Shown: one piece after another, positions 47,840 to 55,294 of the stretch
Layout: every line of letters starts with the position of its first letter
Position numbering within the stretch: the stretch's first letter is position 1
Made by a program: the position numbers and the translations under genes
The notes under the pieces: generated by a model
The model's input: only the letters and a program-made list of their open reading frames with translations
What the model was told of the DNA's origin: nothing
Database searches by the model: none
Virus record (IMG/VR): IMGVR_UViG_3300037247_001878
Coordinates: 1-56,927 of that record
DNA length: 56,927 bases
Source of the DNA: a virus
Strand: one strand, 5' to 3'

Positions 47840-48405
47840 TGCGGCTCCGGCTCGTCATTTATGTAATTTAGAAATAGCCGCTGTGCTTCTGGCCATGCGA
47901 CGTCCCACGGTTTCTTGATCGCCTCGAATTGAGCGTATGCAATTGCGGTTCGGCGGCTTCCGGAGTCCCGCAGGTTGCTTGCGTCGCGGTGTCGGCGCCG
48001 GATTAGGCTCCGCAATCCGGAAGAGGACGGCATCTTGTCGCCGGTATGGGACGCCAAGTAGGCTTCGAAGGCGGTCGCGGGCATCTTCGCCGATGCCTGG
48101 GCGCGGGCGGAGAGGTCGCGCGTGATGCCGAGCCCCTTGAGGGTCGCACGTTGCGACGTTTTTCCTGGCCGCCCTGGGCCGTCCTCGCGCGCGCCGCTGG
48201 CGGCCATCTCGATCAGCAACCGGCCGAGCCGGTGCTCGGCGCGCAACTTGATCTCGACGGCCATGCGCTGCAGGTCGGTGTCGCGCACGATCTCGCCGTA
48301 GCGGCGCACCGCCTCCATCTTGTCGCGGATCTCCAACACCTCGTCGATGGAGTGGGCCTCGGCGAGCGCTGCGCGCGCGGCGGCGTATTTTATCAGTGCG
48401 GTCAT
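47836..48405 (-). CDS. Stand-alone paralogue of the MT-A70 fusion's N-terminal domain
   Basis: 189 residues. It matches the first 150 residues of the following protein along its length (YAAARAALAEAHSIDEVLEI; EIKLRAEHRLGRLLIEM; LASHTGDKMPSSSGLRSLIR), so the two genes look like a tandem duplication in which one copy carries a methyltransferase domain. It has an HTH-like segment around LKGLGITRDLSARAQ and may bind DNA. Overlaps its downstream neighbour by four bases. Confidence 0.7.
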   Translation of the reverse strand: MTALIKYAAARAALAEAHSIDEVLEIRDKMEAVRRYGEIVRDTDLQRMAVEIKLRAEHRLGRLLIEMAASGAREDGPGRPGKTSQRATLKGLGITRDLSARAQASAKMPATAFEAYLASHTGDKMPSSSGLRSLIRRRHRDASNLRDSGSRRTAIAYAQFEAIKKPWDVAWPEAQRLFLNYINDEPEPQ

Positions 48406-48427
48406 GGGGCGAATCGGCTCGTTTTTG

Positions 48428-48625
48428 CTACTCACCGAAAATGTCTTCATGCGACCCGAGTTCTTCTGCTGCTGCCTTGACCATGTTCCAAAGGCGCACG
48501 GGGATGGACGCGCAGATGGTTGTTTCGGGTGACGCCAGCGCCCTCTGGTTTTCAGCGTTATCCCTGTCCAGACACGCCAACACTGCGTCATACAATGCTT
48601 CAAGCTTTTCAGTCCTCTCGGCCAT
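48428..48625 (-). CDS. Small hypothetical protein
   Basis: 65 residues from ATG 48625, chosen for its strong AAGGAGGAG site eight bases upstream; a longer frame would overlap the next gene. Helical, acidic (MAERTEKLEALYDAVLACLD). No function assigned. Confidence 0.65.
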   Translation of the reverse strand: MAERTEKLEALYDAVLACLDRDNAENQRALASPETTICASIPVRLWNMVKAAAEELGSHEDIFGE

Positions 48626-48644
48626 AGCAAAACTCCTCCTTTTC

Positions 48645-48983
48645 TCACGCTGCCAGCGGCGCCCATTTTCGTCGTATGACGTAGAGTGCGCCGCCTCGAC
48701 CACCACAGCCGATGTTCGGTATGCTCCAGCCGATATCGCGGAATTTCCGGTTAATTGTGTTAACCATAACGCTGACATGACCGTTCATCATCCCGGTCAG
48801 CTCCGCTAGTTGAAAGGTCGTTAACCCGCCAGGAGTCCGCAGCAATGCCTTCACGATTGTCTCCGACGCCGGCCCCAGCGCCACGGCGCCGGTGTCACAA
48901 AAAATGATGTTCCGGTGGAATCGTAGATCATCGTTGGATAATTTGCCGCCGCAGATTGGGCACTCTGAACTTCCGGCAGACAT
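48645..48983 (-). CDS. Zinc-ribbon / winged-helix regulator
   Basis: 112 residues. CPICGGKL (about 8-15) and a later Cys suggest a small zinc knuckle. A winged helix follows (IVKALLRTPGGLTTFQLAEL; GHVSVMVNTINRKFRDIGWS). Likely DNA-binding. Part of a run of short regulatory genes in the left operon. Confidence 0.65.
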   Translation of the reverse strand: MSAGSSECPICGGKLSNDDLRFHRNIIFCDTGAVALGPASETIVKALLRTPGGLTTFQLAELTGMMNGHVSVMVNTINRKFRDIGWSIPNIGCGGRGGALYVIRRKWAPLAA

Positions 48984-48997
48984 ATTGCTATTCCGCT

Positions 48998-49192
48998 CTA
49001 TTTCGTACTTGCTGTTTCGGCCCGGTCCAGCTCACGCCAGCCATCGAGCCAAGCCCGGATGAAACCGCGTGCGAATGTCACCGAACCGCCATGTGTCCGG
49101 TGATCCTCATAGGGGCACGCCGTTTCCGGGAAGCCATCACGGCGGGCTTGCCGTCCCTTTTCTCGCACCGTTTCAAAGGCCTGATTGCCCAT
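48998..49192 (-). CDS. RMF/CrpP-like small protein
   Basis: 64 residues from ATG 49192. The pattern GRQARRDGFPETACPYEDHR and RGFIRAWLDGWRELDRA matches the ribosome-modulation-factor/CrpP family (G-x-x-A-x-x-x-G, CPY, W-x-x-G-W). RMF dimerises ribosomes; CrpP is linked with antibiotic resistance and phosphorylation. A phage copy might act on host ribosomes at infection. Activity is not proven. Confidence 0.7.
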   Translation of the reverse strand: MGNQAFETVREKGRQARRDGFPETACPYEDHRTHGGSVTFARGFIRAWLDGWRELDRAETASTK

Positions 49193-49211
49193 CACTCGGC
49201 CTCGTTTTCGG

Positions 49212-49409
49212 TTATGGACCCGATCCATGCGGCGGCACCAAGCGGCCGGGATCAGTTGTCTCGCCGAATAGGCCATCCAAGACAGCCTTGATTATATTGT
49301 TCTGGTCAGTGTCGATCTGCTCCGGCTTCCATGCGTCGTCATATTCGACAACATCTGTCAGGGCCTCGCGCATGTTGATCCACCGGGCTTCTGCTTCGGC
49401 TCTGGTCAT
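49212..49409 (-). CDS. Small hypothetical protein
   Basis: 65 residues (MTRAEAEARWINMREALTDV at the start; KPEQIDTDQNNIIKAVLDGL). Helical, acidic, compact. It fits the surrounding tiling of short minus-strand genes. Function unknown. Confidence 0.55.
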   Translation of the reverse strand: MTRAEAEARWINMREALTDVVEYDDAWKPEQIDTDQNNIIKAVLDGLFGETTDPGRLVPPHGSGP

Positions 49410-49475
49410 AGGCTCATACCCTCGTTTGTTGACACTTAGGTGGTGAGGCGGGCTGCCGGTCCTGTCGCGCTACTT

Positions 49476-49691
49476 TCAGGTCTGACCTATGGACGGGCAC
49501 CTTCCCACCTCACCGCCAAAATGCTCCCGCAGCGCCCGCAGGCAGGCCATCAACTCGGGCCGGTTCCTTGTGGCGCCGGAGATATGTTCTTCGTAAATTT
49601 GGGCCCGTTCGACGCCGTGTTTTTTGAGGGCGTCCCGCTGTAGATTGAGGTTCTGGTCTTCGGTCGAGACCCGTGCATATCCGATCAGCAT
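49476..49691 (-). pseudogene. Truncated serine resolvase (N-terminal fragment)
   Basis: About 70 residues starting MLIGYARVSTEDQNLNLQRD, the classic serine recombinase opening with the nucleophile Ser of ARVS. The frame runs through QIYEEHISGATRNRPELMA and then departs from the family (REHFGGEVGRC) and stops, lacking the rest of the catalytic domain and the HTH. Full resolvases have 180 or more residues. Most likely a relic of an integrated element or a decayed module. Confidence 0.7.
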
Positions 49692-49795
49692 CGCGATTCC
49701 CCCCTGTACTTTTCTCCATGGGTTTCCGCGACATAGCCGGAATCGGGGTTTTGCACCACAGTTCCGCACGCCGCGCTGCCCCGTAAGGCTGTCGC

Positions 49796-49804
49796 ATTAT
49801 ATCA
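49796..49804 (-). promoter_or_regulatory. Extended -10 promoter before the resolvase relic
   Basis: On the minus strand TGATATAAT (TGnTATAAT) lies about 105 bases upstream of the resolvase ATG. An inverted repeat CACCAG/CTGGTG (49802-49821 region) surrounds the upstream side. No good -35 box is seen, consistent with extended -10 recognition. It would feed the leftward genes below 49.7 kb. Confidence 0.45.
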
Positions 49805-49864
49805 CCAGGCACGGTTCTGGTGCTCGGGGGGCTAAAAACGGGGTGTGCGAAACTCATCTCGACC

Positions 49865-50422
49865 TTACTTTTCAGGTGCCGTGGTGGGCGCGTCGGTGCT
49901 GCAGTTGGGGGACCCATTGACGTTGGCCGCCGGAAGCTCGACGTAGGCGCCTGCAAGCCCGCTACGTGCGAGATGCCAAGCATCATCGGCCCCATAGGCG
50001 ACCAGCACGGAAGGCGCCCCAGCGTTGGCCGCAGCGCGCTCGCCATTCTGCCGGTGGAAATACAGGCGGCCCTCAAAGAACAGGGCGCCGCGCGCCGCAG
50101 TCGCGCGCCAGACGGTCTCCCAGAACCACCGGGTTTCGGTCCGGGCGAAGGTGAGTGCGGTTCCCTGGCCGTGTTTCGCGAGGCGCCGGAGCCATTTCAC
50201 GGCCTCGCGCCCATAAGGCGGGTTGAGCCAGACGCGGCCGGCCCATGGTTGGGATAAGCCGTCGTCGGCCGGGGTGTAGTGTCGCGCCGCCATGTTCCAA
50301 GGCCGATCAGCAGGCGCGCAGGGATCGAGGTCGAAATGCCCCAAAGCAGCCAGGATCTCGGGCGGCGTAAGCCAAACGTCTGAGATCATTTTTGCGCTTT
50401 GATGTGAGCCCATAGAAGCCAT
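49865..50422 (-). CDS. Phage adenine-N6 DNA methyltransferase (pfam05869-like)
   Basis: 185 residues from ATG 50422, which sits in a TGAAATG junction. The family signature is clear: WLTPPEILAALGHFDLDPCA, DDGLSQPWAGRVWLNPPYG with NPPY (67-70), and LTFARTETRWFWE. This is the small Dam-like enzyme common in temperate phages, adding N6-methyladenine to protect phage DNA or tune gene expression. Target sequence unknown. Confidence 0.88.
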   Translation of the reverse strand: MASMGSHQSAKMISDVWLTPPEILAALGHFDLDPCAPADRPWNMAARHYTPADDGLSQPWAGRVWLNPPYGREAVKWLRRLAKHGQGTALTFARTETRWFWETVWRATAARGALFFEGRLYFHRQNGERAAANAGAPSVLVAYGADDAWHLARSGLAGAYVELPAANVNGSPNCSTDAPTTAPEK

Positions 50423-50423
50423 T

Positions 50424-50744
50424 TCAGCGCGACTCCGAATCTGCCTCAAAACGGGACGTGTCCTTACGGAAGGCGTCGAAGTGTAATTCCACGTCGTGTT
50501 TCAGGTCGTTAAAGTGGTCTGAGGTATTTCCGTAGGAGATCAGCAGCCCGTGCGCATCTGCTAGGGCCTGCTTGAGCCGCTCGACCTCGGTGACTTTCTC
50601 GTCGGTCAGGCACCGCCAATAGTCAGCATCCCCCCAGCAATCCTCGCAATACGGCCCCCAATCGTTGTCGGTGTAGAGACTGTCGTCGCCACGTCCAGCT
50701 CGCCCGGTAGTGCCTTCGCACTGGCAACAGATTTCAAGGCTCAT
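50424..50744 (-). CDS. Small Cys-rich protein
   Basis: 106 residues. Two Cys pairs (CCQCEG near 6-11 and CEDC near 33-36) suggest a zinc ribbon, followed by a helix (VTEVERLKQALADAHGLLIS). The C terminus (TSRFEADSESR) belongs to the recurrent tail motif of this gene cluster. Possibly DNA- or protein-binding. Confidence 0.6.
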   Translation of the reverse strand: MSLEICCQCEGTTGRAGRGDDSLYTDNDWGPYCEDCWGDADYWRCLTDEKVTEVERLKQALADAHGLLISYGNTSDHFNDLKHDVELHFDAFRKDTSRFEADSESR

Positions 50745-51237
50745 TTGTCGTCTCCGGCGTTGTCGCTTTAGGGGACGCCCGCCGGGCGGCGGCGATCTCC
50801 TTGGGATCGGTGGGGCAGTCCGACCAATCAGACGCGATCCGCCGTAACGGGCTGGCTGCCTCGATCACCTCGTCAATCGCTTCGCGGAACTCGTCGCGCC
50901 AGCGATCATCGTCGTACTCGTATGAACCACGGCCCAGTCGCAGCCATTCCCGGCGCCTTATGGCCTCCATGATCGCGGTGAAAGTCTCGGCTACCTGCGA
51001 GCGGTCGCGCTCGTTCACGGCTTTCAACCGCTCGATCTCGTCACTTTGTCGCTTGATGATCTCGCCTCGCGCTCGCCTCGATTCCAAGAGTTCATCAAGG
51101 GTGACGCTGTAGGATCGGCACTCCATGGCAACTGGCATATCCCATCGGGAGCCCTCGCCGCCGACCTTCCTCAGTTGAACCCACCCATCGCGCCCCAGGA
51201 ATTGGATGCTGCGGATTTTGATCGAATTAGTGGTCAT
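50734..51237 (-). CDS. Hypothetical coiled-coil protein
   Basis: 167 residues. A small beta N terminus (SIQFLGRDGWVQLRKVGGEG) is followed by a coiled coil (about 50-85) and an acidic helical C-terminal half (FREAIDEVIEAASPLRRIAS). Stop/start overlaps on both sides. No known domain. Confidence 0.55.
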   Translation of the reverse strand: MTTNSIKIRSIQFLGRDGWVQLRKVGGEGSRWDMPVAMECRSYSVTLDELLESRRARGEIIKRQSDEIERLKAVNERDRSQVAETFTAIMEAIRRREWLRLGRGSYEYDDDRWRDEFREAIDEVIEAASPLRRIASDWSDCPTDPKEIAAARRASPKATTPETTNEP

Positions 51238-51404
51238 TCTGGCGATTCCCCAGATCGTTCGAAACGGGACTTTTCCGCTAATGCGGCTTTGTAAATGTCG
51301 ATAGCGATCCGGGCGATGGTTTCTTCAGAAAGACACCGCTCGGCCACAGCAGCCATATCAATTGTCTCGGCTACCGCTTTTTCTATCGCTTCTAAATCAG
51401 TCAT
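51234..51404 (-). CDS. Small hypothetical protein (56 residues)
   Basis: Acidic helical protein starting MTDLEAIEKAVAETIDMAAV and ending KSRFERSGESPE, one of the shared tail motifs of this cluster. The stop overlaps the next ATG (ATGA). Supported by the tight tiling even though it is short. Confidence 0.55.
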   Translation of the reverse strand: MTDLEAIEKAVAETIDMAAVAERCLSEETIARIAIDIYKAALAEKSRFERSGESPE

Positions 51405-51666
51405 GATCAGTCTCAATAAGGGACGCGGCTGCGCGGACCTCTTTAAGCTCTTGCTCGCCAATCTCACGCCAGCGATCGCCATGGGTCAGATAGAGCTTGA
51501 CCATCCAATGCAGAACGAACGCCTGCTCGGCCTCGGCTTTCCGTGGGATGTCCGCGCCGGCGGCCTGGAAGATATGAGCAATAGGGCCGCAAACGAAGTT
51601 TGGCCGGCCCAATATGTCTTGAAGCTCGGGCGTCATTTCGCTCGGGTAAACCATCGAATCGGTCAT
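51397..51666 (-). CDS. Hypothetical protein (89 residues)
   Basis: Starts MTDSMVYPSEMTPELQDILG, with a helical middle (HWMVKLYLTHGDRWREIGEQ) and the end ASLIETDHD. It overlaps the following gene. The middle resembles phage proteins with a short W/Y-rich helix pair. No function known. Confidence 0.55.
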   Translation of the reverse strand: MTDSMVYPSEMTPELQDILGRPNFVCGPIAHIFQAAGADIPRKAEAEQAFVLHWMVKLYLTHGDRWREIGEQELKEVRAAASLIETDHD

Positions 51667-51866
51667 TTCTTGATGCCTTCCGGATCTGGCTTACAAACCG
51701 ACGAACTGCGGCCCATGTCCGTCAGAGCCCGCCGCGCGAGCTGTCTTGCGGTCTCGCCGCCCAATGCCCGGCCATTGTCTTTTCGGCCACGGGCGATCTC
51801 GATCAGCGCTTCCTGAAAGCGGACGGCGGTCTTGAAGCAATCGCTCACATGCTCGTGCAGGCTCAT
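51663..51866 (-). CDS. Small hypothetical protein (67 residues)
   Basis: Helical, basic/acidic protein (MSLHEHVSDCFKTAVRFQEA; LGGETARQLARRALTDMGRS) ending PDPEGIKK. ATGA overlaps on both sides. Function unknown. Confidence 0.55.
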   Translation of the reverse strand: MSLHEHVSDCFKTAVRFQEALIEIARGRKDNGRALGGETARQLARRALTDMGRSSSVCKPDPEGIKK

Positions 51867-52075
51867 GGCTCGCCGGCCTCACAATCGGAGCCGAGCGCAC
51901 GGGCTACCGGCGCTAGAGCGGCGCTAATACGGTTCATACGTTCGGCATTGCAGGGCTGGCACCAGAGCTTCGACCACCACGTTCCTGCTGGTCTTCCACA
52001 GCTCTCGATACAGGCTATGCCAGAGTGATGCTTTGGGCCGTTATGCGGGTCGTGAGGGTCCTCGTAGCGCTTCAT
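51863..52075 (-). CDS. Small His/Cys-containing protein (70 residues)
   Basis: Opens MKRYEDPHDPHNGPKHHSGI and has three Cys in CIESCG and CQPCNAERMN, which could bind zinc, and ends GSDCEAGEP. The start overlaps the stop of the upstream 55-residue gene (ATGA). Function unknown. Confidence 0.55.
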   Translation of the reverse strand: MKRYEDPHDPHNGPKHHSGIACIESCGRPAGTWWSKLWCQPCNAERMNRISAALAPVARALGSDCEAGEP

Positions 52076-52239
52076 TTCGGCGGTTCCCCAGATCGTACGG
52101 AATCGGACCGGCGCGGCCGCCCGGTTATGGCTTCACCCAATTGCTTCCGGCACTCCTGCAACGTAATGGCCATCAAGCTGATATTGTCATCGTTCAACAT
52201 CTTCTGGATATCGTGGTCGAATCCGCTAGGTTCACCCAT
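52072..52239 (-). CDS. Small hypothetical protein (55 residues)
   Basis: MGEPSGFDHDIQKMLNDDNI at the start, a helix with LMAITLQECRKQLG and the tail RSDSVRSGEPPK. Coupled to both neighbours by overlapping start/stop codons and needed to close the tiling between 52075 and 52232. Very short but well supported by context. Confidence 0.55.
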   Translation of the reverse strand: MGEPSGFDHDIQKMLNDDNISLMAITLQECRKQLGEAITGRPRRSDSVRSGEPPK

Positions 52240-52492
52240 CGGTCGCTCCTGTCTTAGAATCGGACTTGACCGCCCCGCAGGCTCTCAGCAACTCAATGAT
52301 CGGATGGCCAGTTGTGGGGTGAATGCCTTTGGCTTGCTTTTCGCGAAGGGCGTCCATGGCGACCTCTTTCCCAAGCTCCCGCAGCCGTTCGATCTCAGCC
52401 TTTTCCATAAGCTCGAAATTCGTCCCCTCACACATCCGCTGAATTTCACCGGGGCTGCTACAGCGAGCCAATTTTTCCCAAATTGTCATCAT
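52232..52492 (-). CDS. Small helical protein (86 residues)
   Basis: MMTIWEKLARCSSPGEIQRM at the start, then acidic helices (LMEKAEIERLRELGKEVAMD) and the tail KSDSKTGATDG, a divergent form of the shared end. Function unknown. Confidence 0.55.
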   Translation of the reverse strand: MMTIWEKLARCSSPGEIQRMCEGTNFELMEKAEIERLRELGKEVAMDALREKQAKGIHPTTGHPIIELLRACGAVKSDSKTGATDG

Positions 52493-52776
52493 TTCGGCAC
52501 CTCCGGGATTCGTTCGTTAAGGGACCCGCGCGCCGTCGCTAGCCCCGCGCGCCGGACCTCGGCGCGGTAGCGCAAAACCAGCAGCCGCAGGGCGCCGTAG
52601 TCGAGATTCCCGTGGACGAAGTGCTGCACCGCCTCGAGCACGCGGTCGATGGCCTGGATCAGGGCCTTGTCCCCGTGCGGCGGATCCTGGGTGTCGGGTC
52701 CGGGGTTGACATGCGGGCGCCGCCGCGGCGGCTGCAGGTCGGTCTCGTCGAGCGTCCGATCCGGCGGCCGGCTCAT
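52489..52776 (-). CDS. Small hypothetical protein (95 residues)
   Basis: Pro/Arg-rich first half, helical second half (ALIQAIDRVLEAVQHFVHGN; LRLLVLRYRAEVRRAGLATA) ending GSLNERIPEVPK. Overlaps the next gene by four bases. The helical part resembles small phage accessory proteins; no family recognised. Confidence 0.55.
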   Translation of the reverse strand: MSRPPDRTLDETDLQPPRRRPHVNPGPDTQDPPHGDKALIQAIDRVLEAVQHFVHGNLDYGALRLLVLRYRAEVRRAGLATARGSLNERIPEVPK

Positions 52777-52809
52777 TTCGCTTGCGCTCCAGATATCGGA
52801 TGACAGGGA

Positions 52810-53304
52810 TCAGGCATCGGACCTGGCCTGGGCCCTGCGCCGTGCGCGCGTCCGACTTAATTTCACGCGCACCGCATCGTGGCTCTTGCCGACGATGACC
52901 GCGAGCTGCCGGTCGGTCAGCTTCCCCTGGCCGCCCGAGCGGGCCAAGCGCAGGACCTCGATTTCGTGGTCTCGCCAATCGTCGCGCGGCGGCCGGAGCG
53001 GTCCTTTACGCTCCGGCCCGCCGCCGCCCAAGCCGGGGCGGGATGTTCCACGTGAAACTGTGTCATCGGGGTTCGGCCGTGCCCGCGGCATACCGGCGAA
53101 GCCGTAGTCCCAGCACAGCGCCAAGGCCTGGCTCACTGGGCCGCGGCAGATTGCCTTTAGCGCCCCCTCGGCGTCACAGACTCTATGGGGGTTGACCTGC
53201 TCCGGCTGGGCCAGATGCGCGCCCGCAAGCCGGCCCTGCACGACCGCCCAATAGGCCGGGTTGACCGAGGTGGCCGGGATCTGGTCGGGACCCGGATCAG
53301 GCAT
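52810..53304 (-). CDS. HTH protein of the early operon
   Basis: 164 residues from ATG 53304 (TGATG overlap). A Trp-containing N-terminal half precedes a Pro/Arg/Gly-rich linker. The C terminus (about 118-158) reads as a Myb/SANT- or HTH-like unit (DHEIEVLRLARSGGQGKLTD; AVIVGKSHDAVRVKLSRTR) and ends with a basic patch. Likely DNA-binding, possibly a regulator of leftward transcription. Confidence 0.6.
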   Translation of the reverse strand: MPDPGPDQIPATSVNPAYWAVVQGRLAGAHLAQPEQVNPHRVCDAEGALKAICRGPVSQALALCWDYGFAGMPRARPNPDDTVSRGTSRPGLGGGGPERKGPLRPPRDDWRDHEIEVLRLARSGGQGKLTDRQLAVIVGKSHDAVRVKLSRTRARRRAQARSDA

Positions 53305-53972
53305 CAGTCGGCGACCTCCTTTAGAAACCACTCCCGGTCCTCGGGCGGGGTCATGTCCCAGACCAAGCGGAGCGTGGCGCGATACTTGTTCACCTCGAGC
53401 TCGACCGGCGCGCCTTGCGCGCGCTGCGACCGTTCCAGCTCGTGGCCGAGCAGCAGCACCCGCTCGCGCAACTCGCTTTCCGTCTCGTGCAGCCGTTCGT
53501 TCTGCGATTGCAGCGCGGCCTTGTCGGCGCGCAGGTCGCGCGCCTTGCCCTGTTCGTCCTTGAGCGCCGCCTTGATCTCCTCGACGCCCTTCCGGTCGAC
53601 CTTCCCGCCGGCCTCGGCTTTCTCCATCGCCGCCTCAACGACTTCCGGCTCGGTCGAGGGCGCCGCCAAGAGGTAGAGAGCCTCATGCGTCACTTTCAAA
53701 TTCGTCAGGCTGACGACTTTTTTGCCAAATTTCTCCGATACTTGCATCAAGCGGGCTGCCGTTGGTTCCGACATCCCGAGTTCGCGCTCGATCCAATACA
53801 GAAACTTCTTGCGGCCCAGCGTGTTCTTCGCGGCGGTCAGGTCGCGCCCGATCTCGATGATGTCCTCGACGCTGCGCCGCAAGCGCGTGCGGATGCGGTC
53901 GGCCGCCGCGCGCAGGTCGAGCGCGGCGGCCGGCGCCAGCGTGGTGTCATCGAAGGGCGCGACCTGGTTCAT
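53304..53972 (-). CDS. DUF3102-like DNA-binding protein
   Basis: 222 residues. The N-terminal half matches the DUF3102 pattern (IIEIGRDLTAAKNTLGRKKF; WIERELGMSEPTAARLMQVS), a ParB-like helical module, then a long coiled coil (about 125-185) and a short C-terminal domain (YRATLRLVWDMTPPEDREWF). Such proteins occur in temperate-phage early regions; a DNA-binding or nucleoid role is inferred. Confidence 0.7.
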   Translation of the reverse strand: MNQVAPFDDTTLAPAAALDLRAAADRIRTRLRRSVEDIIEIGRDLTAAKNTLGRKKFLYWIERELGMSEPTAARLMQVSEKFGKKVVSLTNLKVTHEALYLLAAPSTEPEVVEAAMEKAEAGGKVDRKGVEEIKAALKDEQGKARDLRADKAALQSQNERLHETESELRERVLLLGHELERSQRAQGAPVELEVNKYRATLRLVWDMTPPEDREWFLKEVAD

Positions 53973-54925
53973 CGGGTCTTCAGCGTCTTCAGGAACCCGT
54001 CGAGTTGGGCCGCGCTCTTCTTCTTGATCCTGCCTTTATAAGTCCCGCTCCGCGCCGCCATCTCCACCGCGTTGACCGCCCGGCCCATGAGTTCCCACTG
54101 GTGTTGGCTGTCGATCTGCTTTCTGGCCCGGGTGTCCTGGAGCGCCTCGTGCAGCGCCTGGATCGGGTCGCGGTCGCCGTCCATCTTCCAGCCGGCTTCA
54201 CGCTCGTAGCCTTTCCAGAAGTCGACCGCCTGCTCGCCGTAAGCCCGGATGGTCGCGAGCGCGGCCATGGTGATCGCGAAAGGGAAGTGTCCCTGGCTTG
54301 GGTTGCAATCGTCCAATCGGCGCAGATCGTCGACGAACTCGGTGACGCAGATGCGCAGGAAATCCGGACGCTTCCGATCCTCGTAGCCGTAGACTTTCTG
54401 ATACAGGTTCTTCACCGCCTGCCCGTAGCGCCCCGATTTCAACAGCGTGCTGTTGAACGTCAGGCCGATCTCGCGCTGGGCGCCGTGCAGCTTGTCGGGC
54501 AGGGTCTCGACCGCCGCCTTGCTGTCGCAGGTGTCGTAGAGGCGTTTCACGTCGGACAGGTTTTGGCAGGCCCAGACCTTGACGGTGACCAGCCTCGGCC
54601 GCTGTGGGCGGATGCCCTCGCCAGCCAGCCGGCCGTCCCAGAGGAACGCGCGCGAGTGCGCGTCGGCCTTGTATTGCTGGCCGTTCGGCAGCCGGGCCAT
54701 GTCGACGACCTGATGGGTCGGATGGAGCGTGTGGAGGTGCGTGGCCTTGCGCGCGTGACGCTCGGTGTCCCGCTGCACCGGGTTGTCCGGCACCGCGATC
54801 CAATCGTCGACCGTCATCGTCATGGTGCCGGCAAAGATGATGCCCACCCCGGCGACAGGAACGGAACGCGCGGCAGCGCGCGCATGGCCTCGATCGGGGG
54901 CCGGCAGGGGTTCGACGTTGCTCAT
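53969..54925 (-). CDS. Large early hypothetical protein
   Basis: 318 residues from ATG 54925, preceded by a strong AAGGAGAAACCGC leader. The N-terminal part (MTVDDWIAVPDNPVQRDTER; HQVVDMARLPNGQQYKADAH) looks ParB/nuclease-like in arrangement; the rest is helical (PFAITMAALATIRAYGEQAV). The C terminus is basic. Not recognised with confidence. As an early gene it may affect replication or host takeover. Confidence 0.65.
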   Translation of the reverse strand: MSNVEPLPAPDRGHARAAARSVPVAGVGIIFAGTMTMTVDDWIAVPDNPVQRDTERHARKATHLHTLHPTHQVVDMARLPNGQQYKADAHSRAFLWDGRLAGEGIRPQRPRLVTVKVWACQNLSDVKRLYDTCDSKAAVETLPDKLHGAQREIGLTFNSTLLKSGRYGQAVKNLYQKVYGYEDRKRPDFLRICVTEFVDDLRRLDDCNPSQGHFPFAITMAALATIRAYGEQAVDFWKGYEREAGWKMDGDRDPIQALHEALQDTRARKQIDSQHQWELMGRAVNAVEMAARSGTYKGRIKKKSAAQLDGFLKTLKTR

Positions 54926-54994
54926 GCGGTTTCTCCTTGCTTGGGTTTTGCGTGTATCTTGGCCGGTAAACAATTGCCCGGGAGGACTCGACTC

Positions 54995-55258
54995 ATGGTC
55001 CGCGATCCAAAGACAAGCGGCCTTGCCAACGGCTCCGTCATGCTCTTCACCCTTCTCGCCCGTTCTCTGGACGAGGCTGGGGTCCTCGACCGCCAAGCGC
55101 TCGCGGCAGGCCTGAGATCAGTCGTCGCAGGCTCCGAGCGAGACGCGAGCCGGAACCTCGACCTGATAATGCTCGCCAACGCTGCGGCGATGCTCGACGA
55201 CCCGCCGCCGCCAGGCTGGACGCCTCGGGTCCTGCCAGGCGGTCGATCGACGCGCTGA
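54995..55258 (+). CDS. Small plus-strand protein in the left early region
   Basis: 87 residues from ATG 54995, with a good GGGAGGA site nine bases upstream. Helical (SVMLFTLLARSLDEAGVLDR; NLDLIMLANAAAMLDDPPPP). It runs against the leftward early operon. An opposing minus-strand frame coupled to the stop at 55295 (ISAQEVDANYAELSASIDRL) overlaps its 3' part; only one of the two may be real there. Function unknown. Confidence 0.5.
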   Translation: MVRDPKTSGLANGSVMLFTLLARSLDEAGVLDRQALAAGLRSVVAGSERDASRNLDLIMLANAAAMLDDPPPPGWTPRVLPGGRSTR

Positions 55259-55294
55259 GCTCGGCATAGTTGGCGTCCACTTCCTGGGCGCTGA

